Source: Rhizophagus clarus (Eukaryota; Glomeromycota; Glomeromycetes; Glomerales; Glomeraceae). From it: a DNA stretch of 64,000 nucleotides. A program made the translations under genes and the position numbers. Numbering within the stretch: position 1 is the stretch's first letter; each line of letters begins with the position of its first letter. The notes below the pieces were generated by a model. That model ran no database searches and was not told the DNA's origin. It saw nothing but the letters and a program-made list of their open reading frames with translations. The stretch is from positions 436,501-500,500 of the forward strand of contig BLAL01000300.1 in the NCBI GenBank assembly GCA_015698045.1, given 5' to 3'. Shown in pieces: positions 1-12,086 of this stretch.

Positions 1-2645
1 TCTAGTTTTTCAATATTATAAGATCTTGTTTCTTCAATATTATCAAAAAATGTAGTAAATATGTTATAAATATTCGGTTTAAGGTTGGTACCGTCCACCG
101 TAATAAGTTTTTGAATGTCCATGTACCATCTTTCTTCTTTGTTACCATGGCCAGGAATAGATTGAAAGTAATATTTATTACATATATCAGTCCAATTAAG
201 TAAGCGACGCTTGTCTCCTGAAATAATTTGTTCTACAAACATAATTTGGCGTGAGCGTAAAATTGTGCTGTGTTTGGATAAGAAGTCAAAAGTAGCAATA
301 GTTGCAAAATCAGTTTTTCCTCCTGCTATGGTAGGAAATCTGCCTTTGTCCACGACAAGAAATGTAAAATCATTCTGTCTCATCAAGTTAATCATATTGA
401 GTAAATAATTATTCTTCATACGTCTAGGGATTTTATCAAAAGGAATACCCTCTATCAGCGGTCGAGAACACCAGAGTAGTTGTTGTAGCAGTTTCAAGCG
501 AATTTCAGTGATTCTTCCTAAGATTCCAATGTCATTTAATTGAATGCAAAAATTAGTAATTTTTGCTTGAAGTTGATTCTCGTAAGGATTACGATGACCA
601 TATATATAAGAATTATCTAGTATCGCATTAGGGGCAGTACGAGCAAATTTGAGCTTGTTTTTAAACATTCGACGAAAGGGAACAAATAAACGATGAATTA
701 AATCTGGCGATAGGACGAAAACTTGTGACCAGTATTCAACACGAGGTATAATAATTCTATTAAAGATATATAGGATATGTTTATCAGTAATTTTCTTTTT
801 CCACATAAGGTTCGTTAGGTGGTCAATTTCCGCTTTAACTTTAGAGATTAGAAATTGTTCATCATTTTCAATATTAAAATAAACTCCCAGGATACGAGTA
901 GGTTCATGAGGGTGTTTGGCCTTGATACTAATAGATTCCCTTCCAAATTGAAGATTGATCTTATTATTATAATTGTGAGAATAGCGACGCTTGTATATCT
1001 TAGTTCTCATCATAAGTTCAGATTTCTCTTTGTTTATCTGGATGTCATTTAATCTATAAAAGGAATCAGCGATGGAGAGCATAGATTCCAGCTTATCTTT
1101 CTTATCAGTAATCCACTGCGTGTCATCCATAAATGCCAAGGCCGGGACATGTTGTTCTATCACAGCTGAATTCAACTGTGGTATTTGCTGTATATTATTA
1201 CATGATACAGTGTATCCCAATTTTTGTTGGTTAATTTCAGCAAGTAAAGGATCGTAATAAATACACCATAGAACAGGTGAAATAACTTCTCCTTGGTCTA
1301 TGCCAGTAAGAACATCATAAGCAGTCGTCTTGCCATAGGCAGTTATAACTTGGTTCGTTCTATCTTTAAACAAATCTAAAATTAAATGAGTGAATTGCTG
1401 AGGTAGTTTGATTCTATCCATCGCTTTCTTTAGTTGGAAGGTATTGACACGATCATAGGCCTTACCCATATCCTGTGATAAGATCCAAAGTTCATTATTG
1501 TTATCAATAGCGTCCTGAATGATTTCATTAACGATCCTTATGGGTTCAAAGGTAGATTGTTTAGGTAAACCAGCGAATTGGTTTGTCTGTAAAATATTAT
1601 ATTGTTTCAACGTTGAAGTTAGGCGACGATTGAGTAACGTAATAAGCGCTTTACGAGCAGTCTCAAGTAGTGTGATCGGTCGAGAGTTTGATAATTCACA
1701 ATTAAAGGGTTTAGGCTTGGCGATAGGAAAAACAGTCGCTTCTTTCCATTGTTTTGGTAAATAACCAAGTTGTATAATCTTACATATCAAGTAATATAAA
1801 ATATCATGAGCCGTAGGACTAAGGTGTTGTAACATTTCATTGGATATTCCTGAGGGGCCTGTAGCTTTGCCTTTAGGAAGGTTTCTAATAACATCCAGCC
1901 ATTCATCACGTGATGGAAGATCCATGAGTTTTGAGTAAATATTCTCATTAATATGGCGTAAGGGTTGATATTGATCTTTCCAACGCCCTTGGAGTGGCTT
2001 TTTTCTATTAATCGAACCTGCAATTGTTTGGAAATGGTGATTGGTTTCTTTGAGAACAGCTGATTCACCTGTAATCAGTGATTCATTGCCTCGGGCATTT
2101 TTCTTATATATTTTTTTGATCGAGATATGAACCATCTCTTCTTCTGTGATCGAGCGAATCATAGAGGCTTGGTTGTCCTTGAAATTAGTACAGCGTTTTT
2201 TGATATTAGAAACTATTTGTTCCTGAACCATAATATCAAGTTCCAATTTGAAAAGAAGTCGTAAGTGTTTTCTAATTTTACATAAATTCTTCAAAAATAA
2301 TTTGAAGTCATCAAGTATAAGAAAGGTGAAGGACGATGAAAGATCTGAGCATTCATATCTGTCCAATGTCATGTTAATGAGACGTTGGAACTTGGACCAT
2401 TTAGCAGAGACACTATAAGTAATAGAAGCGGAAGCATTCAGTATCGAACGTGTTTCCAGTATACGATTAATGATATATCTTAAATCGAAGTAAATTGAAA
2501 GCTTCTTTTCTGGTGTAGATTTAACTTTATTTCTAGTGACTTGCTTGTTGACTATACGAGATTTAGCTACTCTCATGAGGGTTTGTCTAAACATGTCCCA
2601 GAGAGTATTGATGTGGCGAGGTTTAACGATGGAAAAATCTTTCAT
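1..2645 (-). CDS. LINE (non-LTR retrotransposon) ORF2, reverse transcriptase part, runs off left edge
   Basis: Read on the minus strand, one frame is open from an ATG at 2645-2643 to position 1 without a stop (at least 881 codons); the nearest upstream in-frame stop is at 2687-2685. It encodes a reverse transcriptase that would copy element RNA at a nicked target. Visible motifs are GPSGISNEML, ATVFPIAKP, LWILSQDMGKAYD (catalytic Asp near residue 388), GIDQGEVISP and FMDD (1122-1133, near residue 505), then the thumb motif TRILGVYF. No endonuclease domain precedes the roughly 260-residue linker, so the element looks 5'-truncated at about 2690, where repeat DNA begins. It shares its motif style with the LINE at 31675-40628 and is probably from the same clade. 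The absence of disruptions suggests a young copy. The 3' end and any RNase H domain lie outside the window. Confidence 0.9.
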   Translation of the reverse strand, partial: MKDFSIVKPRHINTLWDMFRQTLMRVAKSRIVNKQVTRNKVKSTPEKKLSIYFDLRYIINRILETRSILNASASITYSVSAKWSKFQRLINMTLDRYECSDLSSSFTFLILDDFKLFLKNLCKIRKHLRLLFKLELDIMVQEQIVSNIKKRCTNFKDNQASMIRSITEEEMVHISIKKIYKKNARGNESLITGESAVLKETNHHFQTIAGSINRKKPLQGRWKDQYQPLRHINENIYSKLMDLPSRDEWLDVIRNLPKGKATGPSGISNEMLQHLSPTAHDILYYLICKIIQLGYLPKQWKEATVFPIAKPKPFNCELSNSRPITLLETARKALITLLNRRLTSTLKQYNILQTNQFAGLPKQSTFEPIRIVNEIIQDAIDNNNELWILSQDMGKAYDRVNTFQLKKAMDRIKLPQQFTHLILDLFKDRTNQVITAYGKTTAYDVLTGIDQGEVISPVLWCIYYDPLLAEINQQKLGYTVSCNNIQQIPQLNSAVIEQHVPALAFMDDTQWITDKKDKLESMLSIADSFYRLNDIQINKEKSELMMRTKIYKRRYSHNYNNKINLQFGRESISIKAKHPHEPTRILGVYFNIENDEQFLISKVKAEIDHLTNLMWKKKITDKHILYIFNRIIIPRVEYWSQVFVLSPDLIHRLFVPFRRMFKNKLKFARTAPNAILDNSYIYGHRNPYENQLQAKITNFCIQLNDIGILGRITEIRLKLLQQLLWCSRPLIEGIPFDKIPRRMKNNYLLNMINLMRQNDFTFLVVDKGRFPTIAGGKTDFATIATFDFLSKHSTILRSRQIMFVEQIISGDKRRLLNWTDICNKYYFQSIPGHGNKEERWYMDIQKLITVDGTNLKPNIYNIFTTFFDNIEETRSYNIEKL

Positions 2646-2687
2646 TAATGTATTCTCAATTTCTAGGTCATGTGGTAAATTAATTTA

Positions 2688-5400
2688 AAACAATAAAAGG
2701 ATTTTATGTCAATTTTTTACTGAATTTGGTAAATTTTTGTAGATCATTTTACATTTTACCTGGGCATTTCACATAATTTCGCTGAAAATTTTCTATGTAG
2801 ATCTATTCTCAATCTGTTAATCATCCGCATGTACTATTGCCGTGGATACAAAAAAAATTTCCTTTTTAGTAAAAAACGTTCATTTAATCCTGAAGTATAT
2901 TATATACAGTACAGTACATACACTGTACTGTACTGTACTGTATATATACTGTATATATATATATAAAGTATGAGTATAAACTATGAAAATATTGTTTGAA
3001 AATATTGTTTGAACATTTCTTTAGACCATTTTTCTGCAAAAACTCTTCCTGTGCTAGTACAGAAGGTTGTCTTCCTTGTAAATCACAAAATAATTGCATA
3101 TTTTAACTTTTTGTTGATCAAAATTGAATAAAAAATTTCTTTCGTTTTTCTTTGATAATCATTTTATTTTATTTTCAAAAAAAAACATAAAATATAATAA
3201 ACTTTTTTAAACTTTATTTAATTTGCTTATTTATTTATTTATTTATTTATTTTTGTTGATAAATAATGTTTATTATCGTTTAGTATGATAAGCTTGAATT
3301 TATTCAGTTAATCCTTAGCAAAATTTTTTTTTTTTTTTTTTTGATTTAATTTTTAAAAAAATTTTATGTAAAATAGAAACAATTAACAAGCAGTTAATAA
3401 ATAATTATATTTTTTATTTTTTTATTATTATTATTTTTTTCATTATTATATTTTTGTTTTTATTTTTTTGAAATATAATGATAATAAAGTAATAAACCAA
3501 TAAAATTCTATTGTACTTAATCTTGTCAATTAAAAAAAAAATAAATAACAATTTGTTTTAATCATTTTTAATTGTTTTTAACAAAAAAAATCATTTTTAT
3601 AAAATCGTTTTTAATGGAAAAACAATAAAAAAATTATGTTCTGAATGGGTCAGATCAATTCGAGTGACCAGTTAGGTTAATTAGATTAACTCGTTTCAAC
3701 CTGAAGTTAAAAGAAAGTGCCAAGATACTTCTTTACACTAAATGATTGTAAAAGAAACGATCCAGTATTTATTTTTAGAATTTTATGCGAAAAAAATGCC
3801 AAACTGTTTTTTCGTAATAGTTAACACAAAAAACCTCTGCTTTTTTTTGTAAATTTAATTTTAAGCCACTAAAAAGATGTTAAAAGAATGGTTTAAACCA
3901 CTTTTTTAATATTATTTTTAAATTAAACGTTCAAAAAAAAACGTTTTTTAATATTTTTTTTTTAAATTAAACGCTTAAAAAAACTTTTTTTAGCGTTTTT
4001 TTTAATTAAATGCTTAAAAATAATTAAATGCTTAAAAAAAGTAGTTTTTTAATTGAACGCTTAAAAGCGTTTTTAATAATTTAAAGCAATAAAAGGATTT
4101 TATGTCAATTTTTTACTGAATTTGGTAAATTTTTATAGATCATTTTACATTTTACCTGAGCATTTCGTATAATTTCTCTGAAAATTTTCTATGTAGATCT
4201 ATTCTCAATCTGTTAATCATCTGCATGTACTATTGCCGTGAATACAAAAAAAATTTCTTTTTTGGTAAAAAAATGTTCATTTTATCTTGAAACATATATT
4301 ATATACAGTACAGTACATATATTGTATTGTACTGTACTATACTGTACTGTACTATACTGTATATATACTGTATATATGTAAGTATGAGTATAAACTATGA
4401 AAATATTGTTTGAAAATATTGTTTGAACATTTCTTTAGACCATTTTTCTGCAAAAACTCCTTCTGTGCTAGCACAAAAGGTTGTCTTCCTTGTAAATCAC
4501 AAAATAATTGCATATTTTAACTGTTTGTTGATCAAAATTGAATAAAAAATTTCTTTCATTTCTTTGATAATCATTATATTTTATTTTCAAACAAAAGCAT
4601 AAAATATAATAAACTTTATTAAACTTTATTTAACTTGCTTATTTATTTATTTATTTATTTATTTTTGTTGATAAATAATGTTTATTATTGTTTAGTATGA
4701 TAAGCTTGTAAATTTCATTTTTTTTTTTATTTTTTTGAAATATAATGATAATAAAGTAAATAAACCAATAAAATTCTATTGTACTTTAATCTTGTAAATT
4801 AAAAAAAAAATAAATAACGATTTGTTTTAATCATTTTAATTGTTTTTAACCAAAAAAAAATCATTTTCATAAAATCATTTTTAATGGAAAAACAATGAAA
4901 AATTATTTATATCATGTTCTGAATGGGTCAGATCAATTTGAGTGACCGGATAGGTTAACCCAATTTACCCATTTCAACCCGAAGTTAAAAGAAAGTGCTG
5001 AGACATTTGATTACACTAAATGATTGTAAAAGAAACGATCCAGTATTTTTTTTGAATTTTATGCGAAATAATACCAAAACGTTTTTTCATAATAGTTAAT
5101 ACAAAAAACCTCAGCTTTTTTTGTAAATTTAATTTTAAATCACTAAAAAGATGTTAAAAGAACGGTTAAATCACTTTTTTAATATTATTTTTAAATTAAA
5201 TGTTCAAAAAAACATTTTTTAGTTAAAAAAAGCATTTTTTAATATATTTATTTTTAAATTAAACTTAAATTAAATGCTTAAAAAAAGCATTTTTAATATT
5301 TTTTCTAAAATTAAACGCTTAAAAAAAGCAGTTTTAATATTTTTTCTAAAATAATACGTTTAAAAAAAGTGTATTTTTTATTAAACGCTTTAAAAAAGCG
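2688..5400. repeat. AT-rich direct duplication, about 1.3 kb unit, two copies
   Basis: The stretch beginning CAATAAAAGGATTTTATG at 2690 starts again at 4086. Both copies run in the same order through a CAGTACAGTA/TGTACTGTAC microsatellite (2910-2960; 4305-4375), a TTTATTTA run, the phrase TCTGAATGGGTCAGATCAA (near 3650 and 4918) and the phrase AACGATCCAGTATTT. Spacing drifts from about 1395 to 1270 bp because of internal indels. A third partial copy of the last part lies inside 7015-7590. No coding capacity is seen. It starts exactly where the left-edge LINE is truncated. Confidence 0.75.
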
Positions 5401-6400
5401 TATTTTAATTAAATACTTAAAAAATAAGCATTTTTTTTTAATTTAAACGCTTAAAAAATAAGCATTTTTTTAATTTAAACGCTTAAAAAATAAGCGTTTT
5501 TTTTAATTTAAACGCTTAAAAAATAAGCGTTTTTTTTAATTTAAACGCTTAAAAAATAAGCGTTTTTTTTAATTTAAACGCTTAAAAAATAAGCGTTTTT
5601 TTTTAATTTAAACGCTTAAAAAATAAGCGTTTTTTTTAATTTAAATGCTTAAAGAAAGCGTTTTTTTTAATTTAAACGCTTTAAAAAAGCGTTTTTTAAT
5701 TAAACGCTTTAAAAAAGCATATTTTTAATTAAACGCTTAAAGAAAAGTATTTTTTTAATTAAACGCTTAAAGAAAGCGTTTTTTAATTAAACGCTTAAAG
5801 AAAGCGTTTTTTAATTAAACGCTTAAAGAAAGCGTTTTTTAATTAAACGCTTAAAGAAAGCGTTTTTTAATTAAGCGTTTAAAGAAAAGTATTTTTAAAA
5901 TTATTTTGATATTAAACGCTTAAAAAAAGCAGTTACAATACTTTCTAAATTAAATGCTTAAAAATAAGCGTTTTTAATATATATATATTTTTTTTAAATT
6001 AACATAAATTATACATTTTTTAAAAAAATGCTAAATTTTTTTAAAATTAAACGCTTAAAATGTTTTTTTTAAAAAAGCGTTTTTTAATTAAATGATTAAA
6101 AAAAGCATATCTTTAATCAAATACTTAAAAAGAGCGTTTTTTTTAATCAAACTCTTAAAAAGAGCATTTTTTTCTTAATCAACTGCTTAAAAAGAGCATT
6201 TTTTTAATCAACCGCTTAAAGAAAAGTGTTTCTTTTTTAATTAAACGTGGTTACACCATTTAATACATTTATTTTTGTACTTACTATCACATTATTCACA
6301 ATATCCATCAATATAACGATAAAGAGCATTTTTTTAATTAAGCGCTTAAATAAGAGCATTTTTTTAATTAAACGCTTAAAGGAGTTTTTTTAATTAAACT
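5230..6400. repeat. Array of short palindromes (AAACGCTTAA...AAGCGTTTTTT units)
   Basis: About thirty units of roughly 27-36 bp repeat the inverted pair AAACGCTTAA / TTAAGCGTTT. They are most regular at 5420-5880 and degrade towards both ends. Each unit is a small hairpin with an A-rich loop. No ORF is present. It looks like satellite-type filler inside a larger repeat rather than a CRISPR, since there are no unique spacers and the units are self-complementary. Confidence 0.75.
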
Positions 6401-6967
6401 CTTAAAAAAGTGTGACAAAAAATGTTGCAAAATGCTTTTATTGGATAAAAAAAATTTTGCAACATTTTTAAATCACTTTAATAATAAAAAATGGTACAAA
6501 ACGTCTTTTTATAGATGATATTTGACAAGAAAAATGCCTTGATAAATGTTTTTATTAAATTGACAAAAAACATTGCCGAAATGATTTTATATGAAAAATT
6601 GGTTTGAATGAAGGAAAAAACAGTTCTATATGAAGTATCAGTTTGAATGAAATATTAATAAATCATTTTTCCAAATAACTTAAAAAAAAAATTTTTTTTT
6701 AATTTTTCAGTTATAAGTTTTAAATTAAACAATTAATTTTTAATAATAACAATAATTAAATAACTAAATATATAAAAATATAAAATTTATTATAACACAT
6801 TAAATAGATGAACAAAAAAAAAAAATTTACAAAAAATTTTGAAAATAATACGAATAATACCATAATTAACTTTTTAGTCTTTTTGTTTTTTTTAAAACAA
6901 TGATTAATAAAATACAAGTCATTTTTAAGATAAAACTAGTATTATTTTGTTATTAATAATATAGAAT

Positions 6968-7627
6968 AAGCTCACTAACTGTATTAAAGAGCTCTAGTTT
7001 TTTTTTAAAATTAAAACGATCCAGTATTTTTTTTTAGAATTTTATAAGAAAAAAATGCCAAAACATTTTTTCGTAATAGTTCACACAAAAAACCTCAGCT
7101 TTTTTTTGTAAATTTAATTTTAAACCACTAAAAAGATGTTAAAAGAATGGTTTAAACCACTTTTTAATATTATTTTTAAATTAAACATTCAAAAAAAAAC
7201 GTTTTTTAGTTAAAAAAAGCATTTTTTAGTTAAAAAAGCATTTTTTAATATATATTTTTTAAAATTAAACTTAAATTAAACGCTTAAAAAAAAGTGTTTT
7301 AATATTTTTTTTAAAATTAAGCACTTAAAAAAAAACTTATTTAGTTTTTTTTAAAATTACGCTTAAAAAAAAACTTTTTTTAGCGTTTTTTTTAATTAAA
7401 TGCTTAAAAATAATTAAACGCTTAAAAAAAGCAGTTTTTAATCAAATGCTTAAAAAGCGTTTTTAATAATTTTTTTAAAATTAAATGCTTAAAAAAAGCA
7501 CTTTAAATATTTTTTCTAAACTTAAATGCTTAAAAAAAGCGTATTTTTAATTAAACGCTTTAAAAAAGCGTATTTTAATTAAATCTTTTTTTTAACTAGA
7601 GTAATTTGGGTACAAGTTAGTGAGCTT
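6968..7627. mobile_element. MITE-like element with AAGCTCACTAACT inverted ends
   Basis: AAGCTCACTAACT at 6968-6980 is repeated in inverted orientation at 7615-7627, and the similarity continues inwards (GTA, then CTCTAGTT) on both sides. The 660-bp interior is a partial third copy of the 2688-5400 repeat and has no ORF. A further single copy of the end sequence occurs at 10047-10059 followed by the same AGAGCTCTAGTT, probably a solo end or broken copy. I see no target duplication, so the superfamily is undetermined. Confidence 0.5.
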
Positions 7628-7795
7628 CAATACCGATCAGTTTCAGTATCAAAACAGTTTTAGTTTACGATCGAACCAAAACATTCATCACTGTGGTTTC
7701 TATATTAATTTTACAATTTTCTGAACTGACTTTACTGAATCAATTTATGATAATAAAAAAATGAGAAACCCATTTTCTTTATCATTTAATAAATT

Positions 7796-9195
7796 TAGAG
7801 CTCCAAACGGGTTGGTTTTGTTTGGGTAATCTACTCTGATTCAACCTGACCCGACCTGTTGACTCAAAAGTATTTGGGTTACTTCAAATGATTAATAAAA
7901 AAAACATTGTACAAACGTTTTGTGACACTTTTTAATAAATTATCACAAAAAAATGTTGTGAAATGTTTTTTTTAAATTAAAGTATGCATTAAAAAACATT
8001 TTCGCAACATTTTTTATCAAGTTGTTAAAAAAAAGTTACGAAACATTTTTTTAATTAAATTATGTATTATTCGTAACATCATTTATCAAATTTTAAAAAA
8101 AACCATTGTGAAATGTAAAGTTTCGAATAGGTGGATAGGGTTGGGTAATTGACTTAACCTGACCCGTGATATTCAAGTCAGGTCATCATGAATTTTAAAT
8201 CAAAAAAATTATTAAGTTTCGACAATTTTATATATGAAAAAATTTTAATAACAAAAAAAAATGATTTTCTTAATCATTTTTAATAACAAAAAAATGATTT
8301 ATTAATCGTTTTAATAACAAAAAAATGATTTATTAATCATTTTAATAACAAAAAACAAATAATTTATTAATCATTTTAATAACAAAAAACAAACGATTTA
8401 TTAATCATTTTTAATAACAAAAAAAAAATGATTTATTAATTATTTTTAATAACAAAAAAAACAATTTATTAATCATTTTTAATAACAAAAAAAAATGATT
8501 TATTAATCATTTTTAATAATAAAAATAAAATGATTTATTAATCATTTTTAATAATAAAAAAAATGATTTATTAATTATTTTTAAATGATAATGAAAAAAA
8601 CTGATTTATTAATCATTTTTAAATAATAACAAAAAAGACGATTTATTAATCATTTTTAAATAATAACAAAAAAAACGATTTATTAATCGTTTTTAAATAA
8701 CAAAAAAAAATGATTTATTAATCATTTTTAATAACAAAAATAAAACGATTTATTAATCATTTTTAATAACAAAAAAAAATGATTTATTAATCGTTTTTAA
8801 ATAATAATGAAAAAAAAATGATTTATTAATCATTTTTAAATAATAACAAAAAAGATGATTTATTAATCATTTTTAAATAATAACAAAAAAGATGATTTAT
8901 TAATCATTTTTAAATAATAACAAAAAAAATGATTTATTAAATAATAACAAAAAAATGATTTATTTAACAAAAAAATGATTTATTAGTCATTTTTTAATAA
9001 TCGTTTTTAATAATAAAAAAATGATTAACTAAACTTTAAATATAAAAACGCTGGAACTAATAGTTTCAGCATTTTTTTTCAGCATTTTTATTTAACCTAA
9101 ATATATCAGGTCAACGGGTCAGATCAGGTACCCAACTAACATTGACCTGACCTGAAAATTTTGGGTCAATCTGTCAGGTCAGATTCAAAGCTCTA
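7796..9195. mobile_element. MITE-like element with TAGAGCT ends and a long internal palindromic array
   Basis: The ends TAGAGCTCC (7796) and its counterpart AGCTCTA (ending 9195) are inverted. Both end regions contain short inverted words of the ACCTGACC / GGGTCAGGTC type (7850-7870, 8155-8185, 9110-9185). The centre (8240-9015) is an array of about twenty 33-42-bp units alternating ATGATTTATTAATCATTTTT with AATAACAAAAA, each unit self-complementary. There is no ORF. No target duplication is visible, so the exact ends are tentative. Confidence 0.5.
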
Positions 9196-9229
9196 GTGAA
9201 ATGTCTTTTTGAAATTAAATTATATATAA

Positions 9230-9960
9230 CTGATATCAAAAATGCGCATCGTTTATTTTAATATCAAAAAAAAAAATTGCAAAACGTTTTTTAATTATAA
9301 GAAAAATATTGCGAAACATTTTTTTTTTAATTAAATTATATATATCTGATATCAAAAAATGTGCAACGTTTTTTAATATCATAAAAAACATTGCGAAATA
9401 TTTTTTTAATTAAATTATGCAATGTTTTTTTATTAAATTACATACCAAAAAACTTTTCGTAATGTTTTTTATCAAATTACGCTGCGAAGAGTTTTTTTTA
9501 TTAAATTGTATATATTAAAAAATATATTCGCAACATTTTTTTATTAAATTATCGAGAAAATATTTGCGTAATAGTTTTTTTATTAAATTATACGTTAAAA
9601 AACAGTTTTGATAAATTATCAAAAAACGTTGCTAAACGTTTTTTATTAATTATACATTAAAAAATGTTTGGCAACATTTATTAATAGCTTATAAAAGAAT
9701 TTTTAAAAAACGTTGCTATTTTCATTTAATTCATAAATAAAAAACGTTTTGCAACATTTTTAATTATCAGAGAAAAAAACATGCGAGTAACGTTTTTTTA
9801 TTAATCTATAAGTAAAAAAATGTTTTACAATATTTTTAATTAATGGAAAAAGAAACGTTGTAATGACATTTTTATTCTGTTAAATCATTAAAAATTGGTT
9901 TGCAACGTTTTTTATATGTAATAAAAATGGTTCGCAACTTTTTTTGTGACCATGATAAAT
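9230..9960. repeat. Degenerate array of TTGCGAAACATTTTTT-type palindromes
   Basis: Repeated inverted words of the form AAAACGTTGCGAAACGTTTT, mutated to variable degree, are separated by TTAATTAAATTA-type spacers. No ORF is present. The same word family fills the interiors of the elements at 35704-36498 and 56449-57438, which suggests this is the core of an old element whose ends are gone. Confidence 0.6.
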
Positions 9961-10336
9961 TTAACAATGAAAATTTGCCAAGGACTCAAACCAAGGTTTT
10001 AATGATAAAAATATTACAATTGATTAACCATTAATATACATAAACTAAGCTCACTAACTGTACTAAAAGAGCTCTAGTTATTAATCAAAATAAGCTATTT
10101 ATGATTGTAGGTGCACCGCGGGTCAGTTTAGTAGCTAATAGATATTTCTTACAGGATTGAATGATACTTAATTCAATTTAATATATGTATAATTATAAAT
10201 TACACTTTAATATTAGTCAAATTCGAATCTCTAATTTACATTTCAAAATCACATTTGCCAATCAACCAATTTTTATTGGTATAATGGAATATTATTCTGG
10301 ACCAGAGTGATGATGGATAACAATAATAGCAATATA

Positions 10337-11140
10337 TTAGTAAATGTTATTGCGTTGAATAATTAGATAATATATATACTGAAAAATGGAGCATAAGTAC
10401 ATAGAAAGTTTAATAATATTGAGGATACAATAAAATAAAAAAGAAAGAGGATTAACAACATTTTCATATGGTGCATCTGTTCTGCCCGTTATATAGACTA
10501 AATCGGGGATACTGGGGTCAAATTTCTGAATAGGTATAAATAGTGTAAGCCCCTCCCGGCTTATTTCCTGATATATGAAATTTATGTAATCTTTTTTAAA
10601 CCCCAAATTTATTTGCAAGACCAGGAAATATATCAAAATACGATATTGAATTTAAGATTTAAATCAGGCTGGGGCATAAATTTTGTTAACATATCCTTTT
10701 ACCCAATTTTTTTAGTTTTCAAGTTAAAGAAGATCACCATCTTTATTAACACGCTGATCTGTTTTTAATCTCAAAGAATATAACGAAAAAAGTATGCTAT
10801 ATTGCTTGGGTTTAAAAAAGGCCAAGAGCATCGAGGACCGAAGTGTCTGAGCATGCTCGCAGGCCGTAAATGCAAGCCCATTTTGCATATCAGATTTTAT
10901 GTTATCCTAGAATTAATTTTAAAGCTGATTTATGAGCGTAAACAAAATAAAAAATTTATACCTAAGCATGTCTTAGGTGCAAATTTTTTTGTATTCGAAA
11001 ATAAAGTTAAAAGGATATTAACCATATTCTAGTATACCATTATTTTTGATATGCAGGAAGCCATTCTAAAGCCAATTCTTTCAAATAAGCATTAAGAAAA
11101 AAATTTGGGTTAGGTGTAAAAAAAAAATTCACCAAGATAA
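10337..11140 (-). repeat. Dispersed repeat family A, copy 1 (uninterrupted)
   Basis: On the minus strand this copy matches 55993-57650 with the 56449-57438 insertion removed. Shared landmarks are the GGTGAGACTTATCTTGGTGAA end, a segment with peptide-like conservation (LGFKKGQEH...MLAGRKCKPILHIRFYVILELI) read from 10802 to 11032, and a segment reading KEYINFVYQEIS-like in the other direction. Short ORFs over both segments are probably incidental, because neither has consistent starts between copies. It matters mainly as the empty site that dates and defines the MITE in copy 3. Confidence 0.75.
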
Positions 11141-11443
11141 GTCTCACCCATAGATGTAAAAAAAATTAACCTGGCTAAGTCTCACCTTTAAATTAGCTAG
11201 ATTGTAATGTGATTACTAGACTATAAAATATTTCAAATTACTCAACTTTCTATTAGATCACTTTTTTATCAGCTTTTTTAATATTATAAGTTTTACCTTT
11301 TTTTCGTTCTTTTTGTCTTATGTTCCTTACTAGATTATGGGGTGATAGTAGATTATAATTCGTACTGTACTGTCCAGGTTTACAGGTAATTAAAAAAAAG
11401 ACTTAAAGAAGAAAAGGCAAGAGAGGAGAAAGGTAGTATGAGA

Positions 11444-11596
11444 CAGACTGATTTATCAGTCCTCTCTTTTCTCTGAACATAGTTTTCCGTCATAGACGTT
11501 TCAGCTGGTCGCTCAAAGATGGGTACTCAGAAATGGGAACACATTGGAGTTGTCGAAGGCAACGTAGTGCAGGGGAGGACTGATTAATCAGTCTGA
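11444..11596. repeat. Pair of inverted 21-bp arms, each internally palindromic
   Basis: The block around GACTGATTTATCAGTC (11446-11461) and the one around GACTGATTAATCAGTC (11578-11593) are reverse complements over about 21 bp with one mismatch, including flanking GAGGA/TCCTC and CAG/CTG. They enclose about 110 bp of locally GC-richer sequence with no ORF. It could be a very small foldback element or a binding-site pair. Function unknown. Confidence 0.5.
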
Positions 11597-11897
11597 TAGT
11601 GGCAGTATCCGCACTATAAGGGTTGGTTGATTTCGGAAGCTATGGAAAGGGTGGAGGGTTGCTAAAAATTGTTGGACCATATCTGCCTTCTATGCGAAGA
11701 GCCGGCTAATTTAGAATGAATAGATATCCAGATTCCAGGCCAGTGGGTCGGGCTCTGTACTAGTACAATTTAGGATATAGATTTCCATCACTTGACTAGT
11801 GCATAATCCCGTAACTGAAAGTTTGGGTTCTCTTGCTTTTCTAGTTATATAGGCGCGATGCATAAAATGCCTGAGGCCAAAACTCTTCCATATCATA

Positions 11898-12086
11898 ACG
11901 CTCATACTGTCATGCAAAACATCACTCGAATCTATACCCCCTATACTGTCATGCAAAACATCACTCGAATTCACACCCCCTATACTGTCTTGCAAAATAT
12001 CACTCGAATCCATACCCCCTATACTGTCATGTAAAACATCACTTGAATCCATACCCCCTATACTGTCATGCAAAACATCACTCGAA
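11898..12086. repeat. 39-bp tandem repeat, five units, with dispersed solo copies
   Basis: Units of 39 bp beginning TATACTGTCATGCAAAAC start at about 11902, 11941, 11980, 12019 and 12058. Single diverged units recur near 12314-12360, 12476-12520 and 12802-12845. Because 39 is divisible by three, the minus strand is open and would encode a 13-residue repeat of the DSIGGMDSSDVLH type. I do not call it a gene: the downstream part of that frame has no recognisable domain. An adjacent 12-bp repeat based on TTTCAGACAGTG occupies 12110-12200. Confidence 0.75.

Noticed and set aside
5420..9015. CRISPR-like repeat arrays
   Set aside because: Units are self-complementary and spacers are just A/T runs of low complexity; the genome is eukaryotic.
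10337..11032. Short ORFs over repeat family A (99 and 76 codons) as genes
   Set aside because: They overlap on opposite strands and start and stop differently in each copy of the repeat.
11711..12073. 120-codon ORF as a repeat protein gene
   Set aside because: Openness follows from the 39-bp repeat length; the remainder shows no domain and solo repeat units elsewhere are non-coding.
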